A stretch of DNA of 64,000 nucleotides from Streptomyces xylophagus (lineage in GTDB: Bacteria > Actinomycetota > Actinomycetes > Streptomycetales > Streptomycetaceae). Shown piece after piece: positions 32,444 through 40,832 of this stretch. The notes beneath the pieces were generated by a model. The model ran no database searches and was not told where the DNA came from. It was given only the letters and a program-made list of their open reading frames with translations. Made by a program: the position numbers and the translations under genes. Position 1 is the stretch's first letter. Each line of letters starts with the position of its first letter. Where the stretch lies: the NCBI RefSeq assembly GCF_000716435.1, contig NZ_JNWO01000002.1:434001-498000 (forward strand), given 5' to 3'.

Positions 32444-33421
32444 ATGTCCAACCACTTCAGCGCCGCCTATCTCAAGTTCCCCGGCGACGACGCGCGCCTG
32501 GACCTCACCGACCTGTACGCCTTCCCGGCGTCCGGCGACACCGGCAGAACGGTGTTGATCATCGACGTGAACCCCTTCGCGACGGGGATGAGCGCGACCC
32601 CGCCGTTCCTGATGAGCTCGGAACTGCACCCCGACGCGGTGTACCGCATCAACATCGACAACGACGGCGACAACCAGGCCGACGCCGCCTTCTCCTTCGT
32701 GTTCACGGAGACGAAGGACGGCAGGCAGACGGGCACGGCCTTCTACGCCACCGGAGCCGACGCCCGCAGCGCCGGGCCGGCCGGTGAGGTGTTCGCCAGT
32801 GCCGTACCGGTCGGTCTGGACGCGTCGGCGCAGCCCGTCCAGGCGGGGCGCTGCCGACTGTTCACCGGCGTACGCAGCGATCCGTTCTTCGCCGACGCCG
32901 AAGGCGCCCTGCACGGTTTTGAGTGGACGGGGCAGGACGCGTTCGCCGACAAGGACGTGCAGTGCATCGCGCTCGAGGTGCCCGACGACATGCTCGGCCC
33001 GGATCCGGTGATCCACCTGTGGGCGACCGTGAGCGTGCGCCGCGACGGTACGCTCGTCCAGGTGGACCGCGGCGGGCATCCGACGATCAACCCGTTCATC
33101 AATCCCGACTACGCCAAGGACGCGTACAACGCCGGACATCCGTCGGACGACGTGGCGACGTACCTGCAGCCGTGGTCGAAGATCCTTGAGGGGAACGGCT
33201 ATTCACCCGCCGAGGCGAGCGCGGCGGCCGCCACCGTCCTGCCGGACGTCCTGCGCTACGACCGCGACCGGCCGGCCGTCTATCCCAACGGGCGGGGACT
33301 CACCGATGACGTCTTCATCGCCCGGATGGCCTTCCTGACCAACGGAAAGGTCACCTCCGGCGGGGTGCCGCCGCATGACTACCTGCCCGAGTTCCCCCAC
33401 CTCGGGCCCCCGCACAGGTAG
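32444..33421 (+). CDS. DUF4331-family protein
   Basis: 325 aa. Opening S-N-H-F-S-A-A-Y-L...DARLDLTDLYAFPASGDTGRTVLIIDVNP and the RINIDNDGD-N-Q-A-D segment match the DUF4331 family, whose members are often exported; here no signal peptide is evident. The LDLTDLYAF and D-x-D-x-D-x-x-A-D-A runs may bind Ca2+ (inference). ATG 32444 has GAGGG upstream. Divergent from the isomerase-domain gene across 272 nt in which I find no clear operator. Confidence 0.82.
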   Translation: MSNHFSAAYLKFPGDDARLDLTDLYAFPASGDTGRTVLIIDVNPFATGMSATPPFLMSSELHPDAVYRINIDNDGDNQADAAFSFVFTETKDGRQTGTAFYATGADARSAGPAGEVFASAVPVGLDASAQPVQAGRCRLFTGVRSDPFFADAEGALHGFEWTGQDAFADKDVQCIALEVPDDMLGPDPVIHLWATVSVRRDGTLVQVDRGGHPTINPFINPDYAKDAYNAGHPSDDVATYLQPWSKILEGNGYSPAEASAAAATVLPDVLRYDRDRPAVYPNGRGLTDDVFIARMAFLTNGKVTSGGVPPHDYLPEFPHLGPPHR

Positions 33422-33489
33422 GCATGCCCCACCCGAACGCGACCCGCCGACACGAGCCGGTCCGCACCGTCACCATCCAGGGGGCCGCC

Positions 33490-34200
33490 ATGGACACTCC
33501 CGTCAAGAAGGTCGCCGTCATCACCGGCGCGTCGCAGGGCATCGGCGCCGGCCTGGTCGAGGCGTACCGAAAGCTCGGCTACTCCATCGTCGCGACCTCA
33601 CGCGGCATCACGCCCTCCGAGGACCCGGACGTCCTCACCGTCCGGGGCGACATCGCCGATCCCGCCACGGCCGAGCGCGTCGCCACCGCGGCGATCGAGC
33701 GGTTCGGCCGGATCGACACCCTCGTCAACAACGCCGGCCTCTACCTCGCCAAGCCGTTCACCGACTACTCGCGAGAGGAGTACGAGAGGGTCGTAGGAGT
33801 CAACCTGACCGGCTTCTTCCACCTCACCCAGCTCGCCGTCCGGCAGATGCTCCGTCAGGGCACCGGACACATCGTCCAGATCAGCACCAGCCTCGCCGAT
33901 CACGCCAACTCCACGATCCCCGCGGTGCTGGCCTCCCTGACCAAGGGCGGCCTGCAGTCCGCCACCAAGGCACTCGCGATCGAGTACGCCTCCCGCGGCA
34001 TCCGCAGCAACGCGGTCGCGCTGGGCGTCATCAGAACTCCCCTGAACCCGGAGACGTCCGAGAGCCTCGCCGCGCTGCACCCGCTCGGGCGGATGGGCGA
34101 GGTCGCCGATGTCGTCGACGCGATCGTGTTCCTGGAGAACGCGACCTTCGTCACCGGCGAGATCCTGCACGTCGACGGCGGTCAGAGTGCCGGTCACTGA
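33490..34200 (+). CDS. SDR-fold oxidoreductase with Ala in place of the catalytic Tyr
   Basis: 236 aa. TGASQGIG cofactor loop, NNAG, Ser in QISTSLAD, then V-L-A-S-L-T-K: the lysine (152) is present but the position four before it is Ala148, not Tyr. The rest (IEYASRGIRSNAVALGVIRTPL) is ordinary. I believe a group of actinobacterial and proteobacterial SDRs share this ALASLTK form, so it may be a functional subfamily rather than a decayed gene. ATG 33490 follows GGGGGCC. It lies 68 nt after DUF4331. Confidence 0.87.
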   Translation: MDTPVKKVAVITGASQGIGAGLVEAYRKLGYSIVATSRGITPSEDPDVLTVRGDIADPATAERVATAAIERFGRIDTLVNNAGLYLAKPFTDYSREEYERVVGVNLTGFFHLTQLAVRQMLRQGTGHIVQISTSLADHANSTIPAVLASLTKGGLQSATKALAIEYASRGIRSNAVALGVIRTPLNPETSESLAALHPLGRMGEVADVVDAIVFLENATFVTGEILHVDGGQSAGH

Positions 34201-34632
34201 ACTCCCCATGCTGGTGGGCTTTATGGGCAGTAGTGGCGAAGTATCGATTCGGCTAACACACCTCCAGGTTGTGTAGGAAATGTGTGAACGCCGTGATTGA
34301 ATCATGCACAACTCGGCCTGGTGGCTTGAAGTCGACCGTTCGGTTCCCCGTGTCCTGTGTCCGTCAGCAGGATGTCCGCGCGCTCGAACAGGTCCGCCCG
34401 GCCGAGCCGGTACGAACGTGCGGCAGGGGCGGGAGTGGTCGATCCGCGCGCGCCCCTGCCGTAGCGCACCGCAGTCCCCGTGCCCCTCCCGACCGGAGGC
34501 CGAGCACCGGCCCGCGCCCGGCATGGCCCGGAACGCCAGCGGTCCGCCCGACGGGAACGTGCGCCGCGTCACCGTGCCGGCACACCACGACTGCGGTGCC
34601 GCCCGCCGTCACGTACGTGAAGGGAACCCTCC
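34201..34632. other. 432-nt non-coding gap before the MHYT gene
   Basis: The first 130 bases are less GC-rich than the surroundings and contain short ACACA/TGTGT repeats (near 34256-34277). The rest is GC-rich without a convincing open frame, hairpin or promoter. It probably holds the promoter and leader of the MHYT-domain gene. Confidence 0.4.
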
Positions 34633-35469
34633 ATGACCGTCGCCTCCGCCACCGTCTCCGACTTCTACTACGGCGCCGTGACTCCCATCGCCGCCTATCT
34701 GATGGCGTGCCTGGGAGCGGCCCTCGGGCTGCGCTGCACGACCCGTTCGCTGCGCCGCCCGCAGCACAGAGCCCGCTGGCTGGCACTGGGCGCCGTGTCG
34801 ATCGGCTGCGGCATATGGACCATGCACTTCATCGCCATGATCGGCTTCAGCGTCCAGGGCGCGCTGGTCCGCTACGACACGACGAAGACGCTCCTGAGTC
34901 TCGCCGTGGCGATCGCGGTGGTCGCCGTAGGAGTGTTCCTCGTCGGCTACCGAGGCGGTTCGCCGCTGAACCTGGGCGTGGCGGGCGCGGTCACGGGCCT
35001 CGGTGTCGCGGCCATGCACTACCTCGGGATGGCCGCCATCCACACGAACGGCACCCTCCACTACGACACTCTGACCGTCCTGCTCTCCGTCGTGATCGCC
35101 ATCGGCGCCGCCACCGCGGCCCTGTGGGCGGCGGTCTCCATCCACGCGCTGTGGGCGAGCCTGGGCGCGAGCCTCGTCATGGGCGTGGCAGTGACCGGCA
35201 TGCACTACACCGGCATGGCCGCGGTCTCCGTCCACGTCACGGCCCCGGTCGTGTCCGCGCAGTCCTCGGCCGACCTCGTCGCGTTCCTCCTGGTCATGCT
35301 CGCCGGCCCGCTCCTCGTGCTCCTGGTCGCCGCCGTGATCGTCATGTTCGACCCCGACATGATGCTCGGCGAGGACGAGGCGGAGACTTCTGGGTCCGCG
35401 CCCGCGCCGCTGTTCGGCGGCGACTCCGTGTTCCCGAACCAGCCGTCGCAGACGCCCACCTCCTGGTGA
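34633..35469 (+). CDS. MHYT-domain integral membrane sensor protein
   Basis: 278 aa with about seven membrane helices. Three MHYT repeats are visible: MHFIAM (64-69), MHYLGM (128-133) and MHYTGM (190-195). This is the complete MHYT unit proposed to bind copper and sense a diatomic gas or redox state. Most MHYT proteins continue into a signalling output domain; this one ends in a short acidic tail (MLGEDEAET), so it would need a partner. GGGA is 9 nt upstream of the ATG. Confidence 0.9.
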   Translation: MTVASATVSDFYYGAVTPIAAYLMACLGAALGLRCTTRSLRRPQHRARWLALGAVSIGCGIWTMHFIAMIGFSVQGALVRYDTTKTLLSLAVAIAVVAVGVFLVGYRGGSPLNLGVAGAVTGLGVAAMHYLGMAAIHTNGTLHYDTLTVLLSVVIAIGAATAALWAAVSIHALWASLGASLVMGVAVTGMHYTGMAAVSVHVTAPVVSAQSSADLVAFLLVMLAGPLLVLLVAAVIVMFDPDMMLGEDEAETSGSAPAPLFGGDSVFPNQPSQTPTSW

Positions 35470-35608
35470 CCTGACTCCGGCCGTGCCGTCGTGAGTGTGA
35501 CCTCCCGTCGGAAAGTGTCGGCCATGTCTCACCGGTGCTCCCCGGCGTCACACTCGGTGCCGTCCCGCCCCTCTTGTCGGCAGAACCGACTTGAAGAGGG
35601 GAGACCCA

Positions 35609-36343
35609 GTGAACATCGTCATCTTCGGGGCGAACGGAACGACCGGGCGGCTGGCCGCCCAACAGGCAGCCGCGGAAGGGCATATGGTCACCGCCGTCAC
35701 GCGCCATCCCGAGGCCTTTCCGGTAAGTGGCCCGCGACTGCGGGTGGTTGAGGCCGATGTGCACGACTCCGCCGCGGTCGAACGCGCGGTGGCCGGGCAG
35801 GACGCCGTGATCTCGGCGCTCGGCGTCCCGTACGGCCGAAGCCCGGTCACCGTGTACTCCGTCGGCATCGGCCACATCACACAGGCCATGACCAAACACG
35901 GTGTCCGACGCGTCGTCGGCGTGACCTCGACCGTGCTCTTCGGGACGGCGGCGCCCGGCGAGGGCCTGCTGTTCCGCAAGGTGCTGGAGCCGTCCGTCGT
36001 ACGTTTCATGGGGCGCACCGTGTACGACGACATGCGGCGCATGGAGGAGATCGTCCGCGAGACCGACCTCGACTGGACGGTCATCCGTCCCGGCGGCCTG
36101 TTCGACCGGAACGCGGTCAGCGACTACCAGGTCGGCCGGGAGCGCCTCCCCGGCCGGTACACCGCGCGGGCCGATCTCGCGCACGAGTTGCTGCGGCAGG
36201 CCGTCGACGATCGGCATGTGCGCGCCTTCATCGACGTACGCACCACGCAGGACACCCCGAGCTTCCTCGACCTCATCCGCACGGAGGCGTTCGGCGGCAA
36301 GGGTGAGAAGAGCGGGAACACGAAGGGGCGCGTCCATGGCTGA
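35609..36343 (+). CDS. NAD(P)-binding NmrA/atypical SDR-like protein
   Basis: 244 aa. Rossmann start MNIVIFGANGTTGRL, TRHPEAF, V-S-A-L-G in place of the classical loop, and WTVIRPGGLFD typical of NmrA/SDR_a5 proteins, which sense or reduce with NAD(P)H. GTG 35609 has GAAGAGGGGAG upstream and is preferred over an upstream TTG. Its end overlaps the cupin gene by 8 nt, so the two are co-translated. Confidence 0.87.
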   Translation: MNIVIFGANGTTGRLAAQQAAAEGHMVTAVTRHPEAFPVSGPRLRVVEADVHDSAAVERAVAGQDAVISALGVPYGRSPVTVYSVGIGHITQAMTKHGVRRVVGVTSTVLFGTAAPGEGLLFRKVLEPSVVRFMGRTVYDDMRRMEEIVRETDLDWTVIRPGGLFDRNAVSDYQVGRERLPGRYTARADLAHELLRQAVDDRHVRAFIDVRTTQDTPSFLDLIRTEAFGGKGEKSGNTKGRVHG

Positions 36344-36809
36344 CGAACGGTTCATCCTGCTGGCGCCGGGTGCCGCCCGGCCGGGGCGGATCCCGCTGCC
36401 GCCCGCGTTCTGCGTCAAGGCGATGACCGATGACACCGAAGGACGGTTCTCGCTGCTGGAGGTGACCCTGGAGAGGGACATCCCGCGCCATACCCATCAC
36501 CGTGCGGACGAGGGTATCTACGTCCTCGACGGAGTCCTGGAGATCGCGTTCGACGACGCGGTCCACCTCGCACCGAGGGGCTCCTTCGCACTGCTGCCCC
36601 ACGGCATTCCGCACGCACTCCGCCGCGCCTCCGACCCACCGCCGCGAGTCCTGCAGATCTCTTCACCCGGTGGCTGGGAGCACTACCTCGAGGACCTGTT
36701 CGAGGCAGGGCCCACCGTGTTGACCGACGGGCGGCTGGACCCCGTGAAGATCAATCCGATCGCGGCCCCTTACGACATCACCTACGAGGAGGGGAGTCCT
36801 CACCGCTGA
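36336..36809 (+). CDS. Cupin-domain protein
   Basis: 157 aa. Single cupin: motif 1 RHTHHRADEGIYVLDG with His residues and Glu as metal ligands, motif 2 LLPHGIPHAL with the last His. This metal-binding barrel occurs in dioxygenases, isomerases and ligand sensors; function is not resolvable. The ATG overlaps the NmrA-like gene by 8 nt. It ends 41 nt before the convergent monooxygenase-fold gene. Confidence 0.87.
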   Translation: MADERFILLAPGAARPGRIPLPPAFCVKAMTDDTEGRFSLLEVTLERDIPRHTHHRADEGIYVLDGVLEIAFDDAVHLAPRGSFALLPHGIPHALRRASDPPPRVLQISSPGGWEHYLEDLFEAGPTVLTDGRLDPVKINPIAAPYDITYEEGSPHR

Positions 36810-36850
36810 AGAGCGCTGCCCACCGGTAATAGGCATCGGGCGTGGGGGGC

Positions 36851-37174
36851 TTACCGTGCCGGGCGGAACGGGTGCAGGAAGCGGATCCCGTCCTCGATGC
36901 CGCCGTCCATCAGTTCCAGCAGTCGGGGCACCAGGTCCTGCATGCGGGGTGCCCGCAGGTGGTCTTCGAGGGCCTCGCGGCTCTCCCAGCGCTCGAAGAT
37001 GACGAACGTGCCCGGTTCTCCCTCGACCTGGTGGGCCTCGTAGTCGATGTTGCCCGCGTCGTGGCGCGATGCGGTGACGGCGGCTGTCATGAACGCCTTC
37101 ATCGCGTCCTCCTTCCCGGATCTGGCCCGGGCCTCCCACAGCACGGTGACGTAGCGGTTCGACGTGGTGGTCAT
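36851..37174 (-). CDS. Antibiotic-biosynthesis-monooxygenase (ABM) fold protein
   Basis: 107 aa, typical ABM/quinol-monooxygenase size. YVTVLWEARARSGKEDAMKAFM, GNIDYEAHQVEGEPGTFVIFERWESREALEDHL and HPFRPAR match the dimeric ferredoxin-like family that oxidises quinols or polyketide aromatics without a cofactor, or simply binds them. AGGAGGAG lies upstream of ATG 37174. Its promoter, leader and first codons are nearly duplicated in front of the SDR at 38282. Confidence 0.88.
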   Translation of the reverse strand: MTTTSNRYVTVLWEARARSGKEDAMKAFMTAAVTASRHDAGNIDYEAHQVEGEPGTFVIFERWESREALEDHLRAPRMQDLVPRLLELMDGGIEDGIRFLHPFRPAR

Positions 37175-37291
37175 GCCTGCTCCTCCTGACTCCGAACAGC
37201 GTCGTTGTGCGCCGTTCACCACTCGACACTGAGCCCCCGGGAGCGTCGGCGGGAGCTACGGGGCTTCGTGGTACAGCGCGTACCACCCAGC
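37172..37291 (-). repeat. Duplicated promoter cassette, copy 1 (drives the ABM gene)
   Basis: This 120-bp segment, read on the minus strand, matches 38165-38284 on the plus strand end to end. The two differ at about 20 positions, including two compensating single-base indels. It includes the GTGGTAC-N5-GTACCAC palindrome, a GTAGCTCCCGCCGA block, GGTGAACG and the AGGAGGAG-N5-ATG start region. The copies are inverted around the XRE gene. Confidence 0.85.
37268..37286. promoter_or_regulatory. Operator palindrome GTGGTAC-AGCGC-GTACCAC
   Basis: Perfect 7-bp arms with a 5-bp spacer, located between the ABM gene (minus) and the XRE regulator (plus, start 37321). The same core TGGTAC-N5-GTACCA recurs at 38171-38187. 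The adjacent XRE protein is the obvious candidate to bind both, giving autoregulation plus control of the two enzymes. Confidence 0.75.
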
Positions 37292-37320
37292 GGGGCGGGG
37301 TCTGCGGGAGGATGGTGTGC

Positions 37321-38154
37321 ATGGATCAACTCGGTGCCGCGCTACGGGCGTGGCGGGACCGGCTGGATCCCGCGACGGTGGGATTCGCACACGGCTCACC
37401 CCGTCGGGTCCCCGGTCTGCGGCGCGCGGAGCTGGCGACGCTGGCCGGCATCTCGGTCGAGTACGTGGTCCGGCTGGAGCAGGGACGAGTGGCGACACCC
37501 TCGGCGCAGGTCTGCTCGGCCCTGGCTCGAGCCCTGCATCTGTCCGACGACGAGCATGCCCACCTTTTGCGCATGGCAGGTCACGCGGCGGATCCGACCC
37601 GGGTTCCGCGAATGATCCCGGGGAGCCTGTACCGGATCGTGGACCAGCTCGCCGGCAACCCGTTGGCGATCTACGACGCCACCTGGCAGTTGCTGCACTG
37701 GAATCCGCTGTTCGCGGCCGCGTTCGGCGATCCCACGGTGCACGGTGTGGGAGATCGCAACGTCCTGGTCTGGCAGTTCCTGGGTGAGCTGCCCCGGGTC
37801 CGGCAGACGGCGGCCGAGCGGGCGGCGTTCGAGGAGTCCCTCGTCGCCGACCTCCGCGCGACGACGAGCCGGTACCCCGACGATCCCGACCTCACGGCGT
37901 TGGTGTCGAAGCTGAACCTCAGCCCACGGTTCCGCGAGCTGTGGAGCCGCCGAGCGGTGGGCGGTCACCAGAGTGCGCACAAACTCGTCCAGCACCCGGA
38001 TGTCGGAGACATCGCCATGAACTCCGACATCCTCGCCACCCAGGACACGAACCTCCGCCTCGTGGTGTACACGCCGCAGCCAGGCACCGACGCCCGCAGC
38101 AAACTCGAATTCCTTGCGGCCATCGGGGTCCAGAGGATGTCTCCTCAGAAATGA
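37321..38154 (+). CDS. XRE helix-turn-helix regulator with MmyB-like ligand-binding domain
   Basis: 277 aa. N-terminal XRE domain (LRRAELATLAGISVEYVVRLEQGR with recognition helix) and a C-terminal MmyB-like ligand-binding domain: AIYDATWQLLHWNPLFAAAFGD, and LRLVVYTPQPGTDARSKLEFLAAIG at the end. The LBD is known to bind fatty-acid-like ligands in a crystal structure of one relative. ATG 37321 has GGAGGA 8 nt upstream. It lies between the two copies of the duplicated promoter cassette. Confidence 0.92.
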   Translation: MDQLGAALRAWRDRLDPATVGFAHGSPRRVPGLRRAELATLAGISVEYVVRLEQGRVATPSAQVCSALARALHLSDDEHAHLLRMAGHAADPTRVPRMIPGSLYRIVDQLAGNPLAIYDATWQLLHWNPLFAAAFGDPTVHGVGDRNVLVWQFLGELPRVRQTAAERAAFEESLVADLRATTSRYPDDPDLTALVSKLNLSPRFRELWSRRAVGGHQSAHKLVQHPDVGDIAMNSDILATQDTNLRLVVYTPQPGTDARSKLEFLAAIGVQRMSPQK

Positions 38155-38164
38155 AGGCCAGGCT

Positions 38165-38284
38165 GCTGGGTGGTACGCGCCGTACCAGGAAGTCCCGTAG
38201 CTCCCGCCGATCCTCCCGGGAACCCAGCATGGAGTGCGTGAACAGCGCACGACCGTGCTGTCCGGAGCAGGAGGAGCCAGCATG
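38165..38284 (+). repeat. Duplicated promoter cassette, copy 2 (drives the SDR gene)
   Basis: Inverted, roughly 80% identical counterpart of 37172-37291. It runs from GCTGGGTGG through the palindrome to the ATG of the SDR gene; even the codons after ATG (ACC ACC AC) match. Duplication seems to have preserved operator, promoter and ribosome-binding site as a unit. Confidence 0.85.
38171..38187. promoter_or_regulatory. Operator palindrome TGGTAC-GCGCC-GTACCA
   Basis: Second copy of the XRE-linked palindrome, 6-bp perfect arms and 5-bp GC-rich spacer. It begins 16 nt after the XRE stop codon and 95 nt before the SDR start. Confidence 0.72.
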
Positions 38285-38974
38285 ACCACCACATTCATCA
38301 CCGGGGCCAACAAGTCCCTCGGTCTTGAAACCGCTCGTCGCCTCGTCGAGGCGGGGCACACCGTCCTCCTCGGTGCCCGCGACCGCGAGCGCGGTCGGGC
38401 CGCGGCCAAGTCACTCGGCGCCCGGTTCGTTCAGATCGACGTGACCGACGACGCCTCGGTCCGGGCCGCGGTCGCGGATGTCGCCGCGCAGGAGGGAACG
38501 ATCGACGTCCTGGTCAACAACGCCGGCGTCCTCGGCAAGGTCGGCCCCGTCGAGGAGTACACCGCGGCCGACGTGAGCGCCGTGCTCGACGTGAACGTCG
38601 TCGGGATCGTGCGCGTCACCCACGCCTTCCTCCCGCTGCTGCGCAGGTCGCCGAACCCCGTCATCGTCAACGTGTCCAGCGGGATGGGCTCCTTCGGTAT
38701 GACCCAGGACCCGGCGCGGATCGAGTCGCGGTACGCCCTGCCCCTCTACTGCGCCTCGAAGGCCGCGGTCACGATGCTCACGACGCAGTACGCCAACGAA
38801 CTGAAGGACGTGAAGGTCAACGCGGCGGACCCCGGGCAGACCGCGACCGACTTCACCGGCGGCCTCGGACACAGCGTCGCCGACGGCGCGGAGTCCATCG
38901 TGACCCTCGCGACGATCGGCCCGGACGGGCCGACGGGACAGTTCATCGACCGATCCGGGAACCTCCCGTGGTGA
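38282..38974 (+). CDS. Short-chain dehydrogenase/reductase (classical SDR)
   Basis: 230 aa. TGANKSLGLETA cofactor loop, GARDRERG (NADP-type), NNAG, Ser in NVSSGMG and Y-C-A-S-K active site, then NAADPGQTATDF. Complete and apparently active. AGGAGGAGCC precedes the ATG. It is probably repressed by the upstream XRE protein through 38171-38187. Such XRE-SDR pairs recur in actinobacteria, and a second one is present at 45.4-48.2 kb. Confidence 0.92.
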   Translation: MTTTFITGANKSLGLETARRLVEAGHTVLLGARDRERGRAAAKSLGARFVQIDVTDDASVRAAVADVAAQEGTIDVLVNNAGVLGKVGPVEEYTAADVSAVLDVNVVGIVRVTHAFLPLLRRSPNPVIVNVSSGMGSFGMTQDPARIESRYALPLYCASKAAVTMLTTQYANELKDVKVNAADPGQTATDFTGGLGHSVADGAESIVTLATIGPDGPTGQFIDRSGNLPW

Positions 38975-39234
38975 ACCCCCTGCGTTGACAGCCCAGTTGG
39001 GGTTCATTTTCGCCAAGGGAGCTCGGGGCGCGCCCTGTTGTGTACGAGGGGCGATGCCCACGGCCTTGGTCGCGGCGGACGGTGCCCGATTGTGGTGCGT
39101 GCTGCCGCCGGAGCAGCCGGCGTTCCTTGGATGGTTCGGTTCAGCCGATCGGTGCGCTCGGAAACTCGCGATTGTTCTGTGGCCGGGTAGGCCGGAAGCT
39201 CGTGTCGTCCACGCAGTGCCGAAGGAGAGGGCCG

Positions 39235-40083
39235 ATGACCAGCGCCGCAATCGTAGGAAGCCCCGTCGTCGACGAGATCTCGGAGCGTGATCCGGACCTG
39301 GTCTCGGCCGGCGGCAGTCGGACGTGGTCGGTGTGCGGCCGGAACTTCGTGGTGGCGATCACCGAGCTCGAAGCGGGCGACCGCCTTGCTGAGCACACCC
39401 TGCCCGACGAGTACATGCTGCTCGTCCAGGACGACGCGGTGGTGGTTGTGGAGCACGACGGTCAGGCGGGCGTGTCGGTGTCCGAGCCCGCGCTCGTCGT
39501 CGTACCGGCCGGCACGAGCACCGTGCGTGCGGCGTCGTCGACGACGGTGACGCGGGTGTTCACCGCCCGCTGCGACGAGCAGATGAGACGGGCCGTCAAC
39601 CATGTCGCCGGGGCTGACCCGAGGGCCGTACCACTGCCGGAGGCCGCCGCGGGCGGCGGTGACGGGATCTGGGTACATCGCCTGCGTGACATACCCGACG
39701 AGGAGGGGCGCCTCGGCCGGATCTTCCGTACGGCGTCGCTGATGGTGAACTGGTTTCCGGTGCACGAGGGGCCGCGCGACACCGAACGGCTGTCGCCGCA
39801 TTCCCACGAGGACTTCGAGCAGATGTCGGTGACCCTCGCGGGGGACTACGCGCATCACCTCAGGGTTCCGTGGACTCCCCGGATGAGTGAGTGGCGCGAC
39901 GACGAGCACGTCCGGGTCGGCAGCCCCTCGATGACACTGATCCCGCCGACCGTCGTGCACACCACCCGCGCCGTGGGCGCGGGCCCGCACACGCTCATCG
40001 ACGTCTTCGCCCCACCGCGTGAGGACTTCCTCGCGAAGGGCTGGGTGCTCAACGCCGGCGACTACCAGGGAACCCGGCCGTGA
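39235..40083 (+). CDS. Bicupin protein
   Basis: 282 aa, two cupin barrels. The first (about 55-110) has LAEHTLPDEYMLLVQDDAVVV and V-V-V-P-A-G-T but lacks a full ligand set. The second (about 190-265) has H-S-H-E-D-F-E-Q and a late His in PPTVVHTTRAVG, the standard HxH...E...H metal site. Bicupins include ring-cleaving dioxygenases and oxalate enzymes. ATG 39235 has GAAGGAGAGG upstream. First gene of a four-gene operon, joined to the aldolase by GTGA. The 260-nt gap before it has a TTGACA (38985) without a good -10. Confidence 0.85.
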   Translation: MTSAAIVGSPVVDEISERDPDLVSAGGSRTWSVCGRNFVVAITELEAGDRLAEHTLPDEYMLLVQDDAVVVVEHDGQAGVSVSEPALVVVPAGTSTVRAASSTTVTRVFTARCDEQMRRAVNHVAGADPRAVPLPEAAAGGGDGIWVHRLRDIPDEEGRLGRIFRTASLMVNWFPVHEGPRDTERLSPHSHEDFEQMSVTLAGDYAHHLRVPWTPRMSEWRDDEHVRVGSPSMTLIPPTVVHTTRAVGAGPHTLIDVFAPPREDFLAKGWVLNAGDYQGTRP

Positions 40084-40832
40084 CGGGCGACGCGTTCCCC
40101 CGGCTCGGAGCCTGGGTCAAGCTCCCCGCACCGGAGAGCGTCGAGCTGCTCGCACTCGCCGGGTTCGACTTCGTCGTGATCGACGCCGAGCACGGCGTGA
40201 TCGACACCCGCACGATGTCGACCATGATCGGGCTGGCGCGTGGCTGCGGGGTCGCGCCTTTCGTCCGGGTCGCCGGCATCGCACCACGTGACGTCCAGGT
40301 GCCGCTGGACGCCGGTGCGGCCGGCCTGTTCGTCCCGCAGATCGATGACGTCGCCGGCGCGCGGGACGCCGTAGGAGCGACACGGTTTCCGCCGCTCGGG
40401 CGACGTGGGGCCAGCAACTCCGGACGGGCCGGCCGGTGGGGACTCGACGCCCTCGGTGACTACCTGCGTGCCGGCAACGACGAGGTGCGTCTCGTGGTCC
40501 AGGCCGAGAGCGTCGGAGCCCTCGACGCGATCGTCGAGATCGGCGAGGTCGCAGGCATCGACGCGGTCTTCATCGGCCCGACCGATCTCGCGGTCTCCGG
40601 CCGGTTCCGCGAGGGTGACGACCGGCTCGCGGACCTCGTCGTAGCGGCCGAACGGCGCTGCGCCGATCACCACGTCACGCTGGGGACCACGGCCTCGGGC
40701 AACGCGTCGGAACTGCTGGATCGTCGCGGGTACGACTTCCTCGTCCTGGGGGCCGACACCGCGATGCTGCGCCAGGGCGCACACGCGTTGGTGAGCGACG
40801 TACGCACCCCGAGGAAGGCGGTCGGCCGATGA
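40080..40832 (+). CDS. HpcH/HpaI-family class II aldolase
   Basis: 250 aa TIM-barrel aldolase. It shows DAEHGVID (catalytic His region), FVRVAG (Arg), VQAESVGALD (metal-binding Glu), FIGPTDLAVSG (metal-binding Asp) and a late GADTAMLRQG. These match HpaI/GarL/RhmA-type enzymes that cleave 2-keto-hydroxy acids to pyruvate plus an aldehyde. The GTG start overlaps the bicupin stop. Likely the carbon-carbon cleavage step of the 39.2-42.6 kb pathway. Confidence 0.92.
   Translation: MTGDAFPRLGAWVKLPAPESVELLALAGFDFVVIDAEHGVIDTRTMSTMIGLARGCGVAPFVRVAGIAPRDVQVPLDAGAAGLFVPQIDDVAGARDAVGATRFPPLGRRGASNSGRAGRWGLDALGDYLRAGNDEVRLVVQAESVGALDAIVEIGEVAGIDAVFIGPTDLAVSGRFREGDDRLADLVVAAERRCADHHVTLGTTASGNASELLDRRGYDFLVLGADTAMLRQGAHALVSDVRTPRKAVGR

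Noticed and set aside
38985..39013. Promoter TTGACA-17-TTTCGC before the bicupin gene
   Set aside because: The -10 element is poor and the distance to the gene is over 200 nt.
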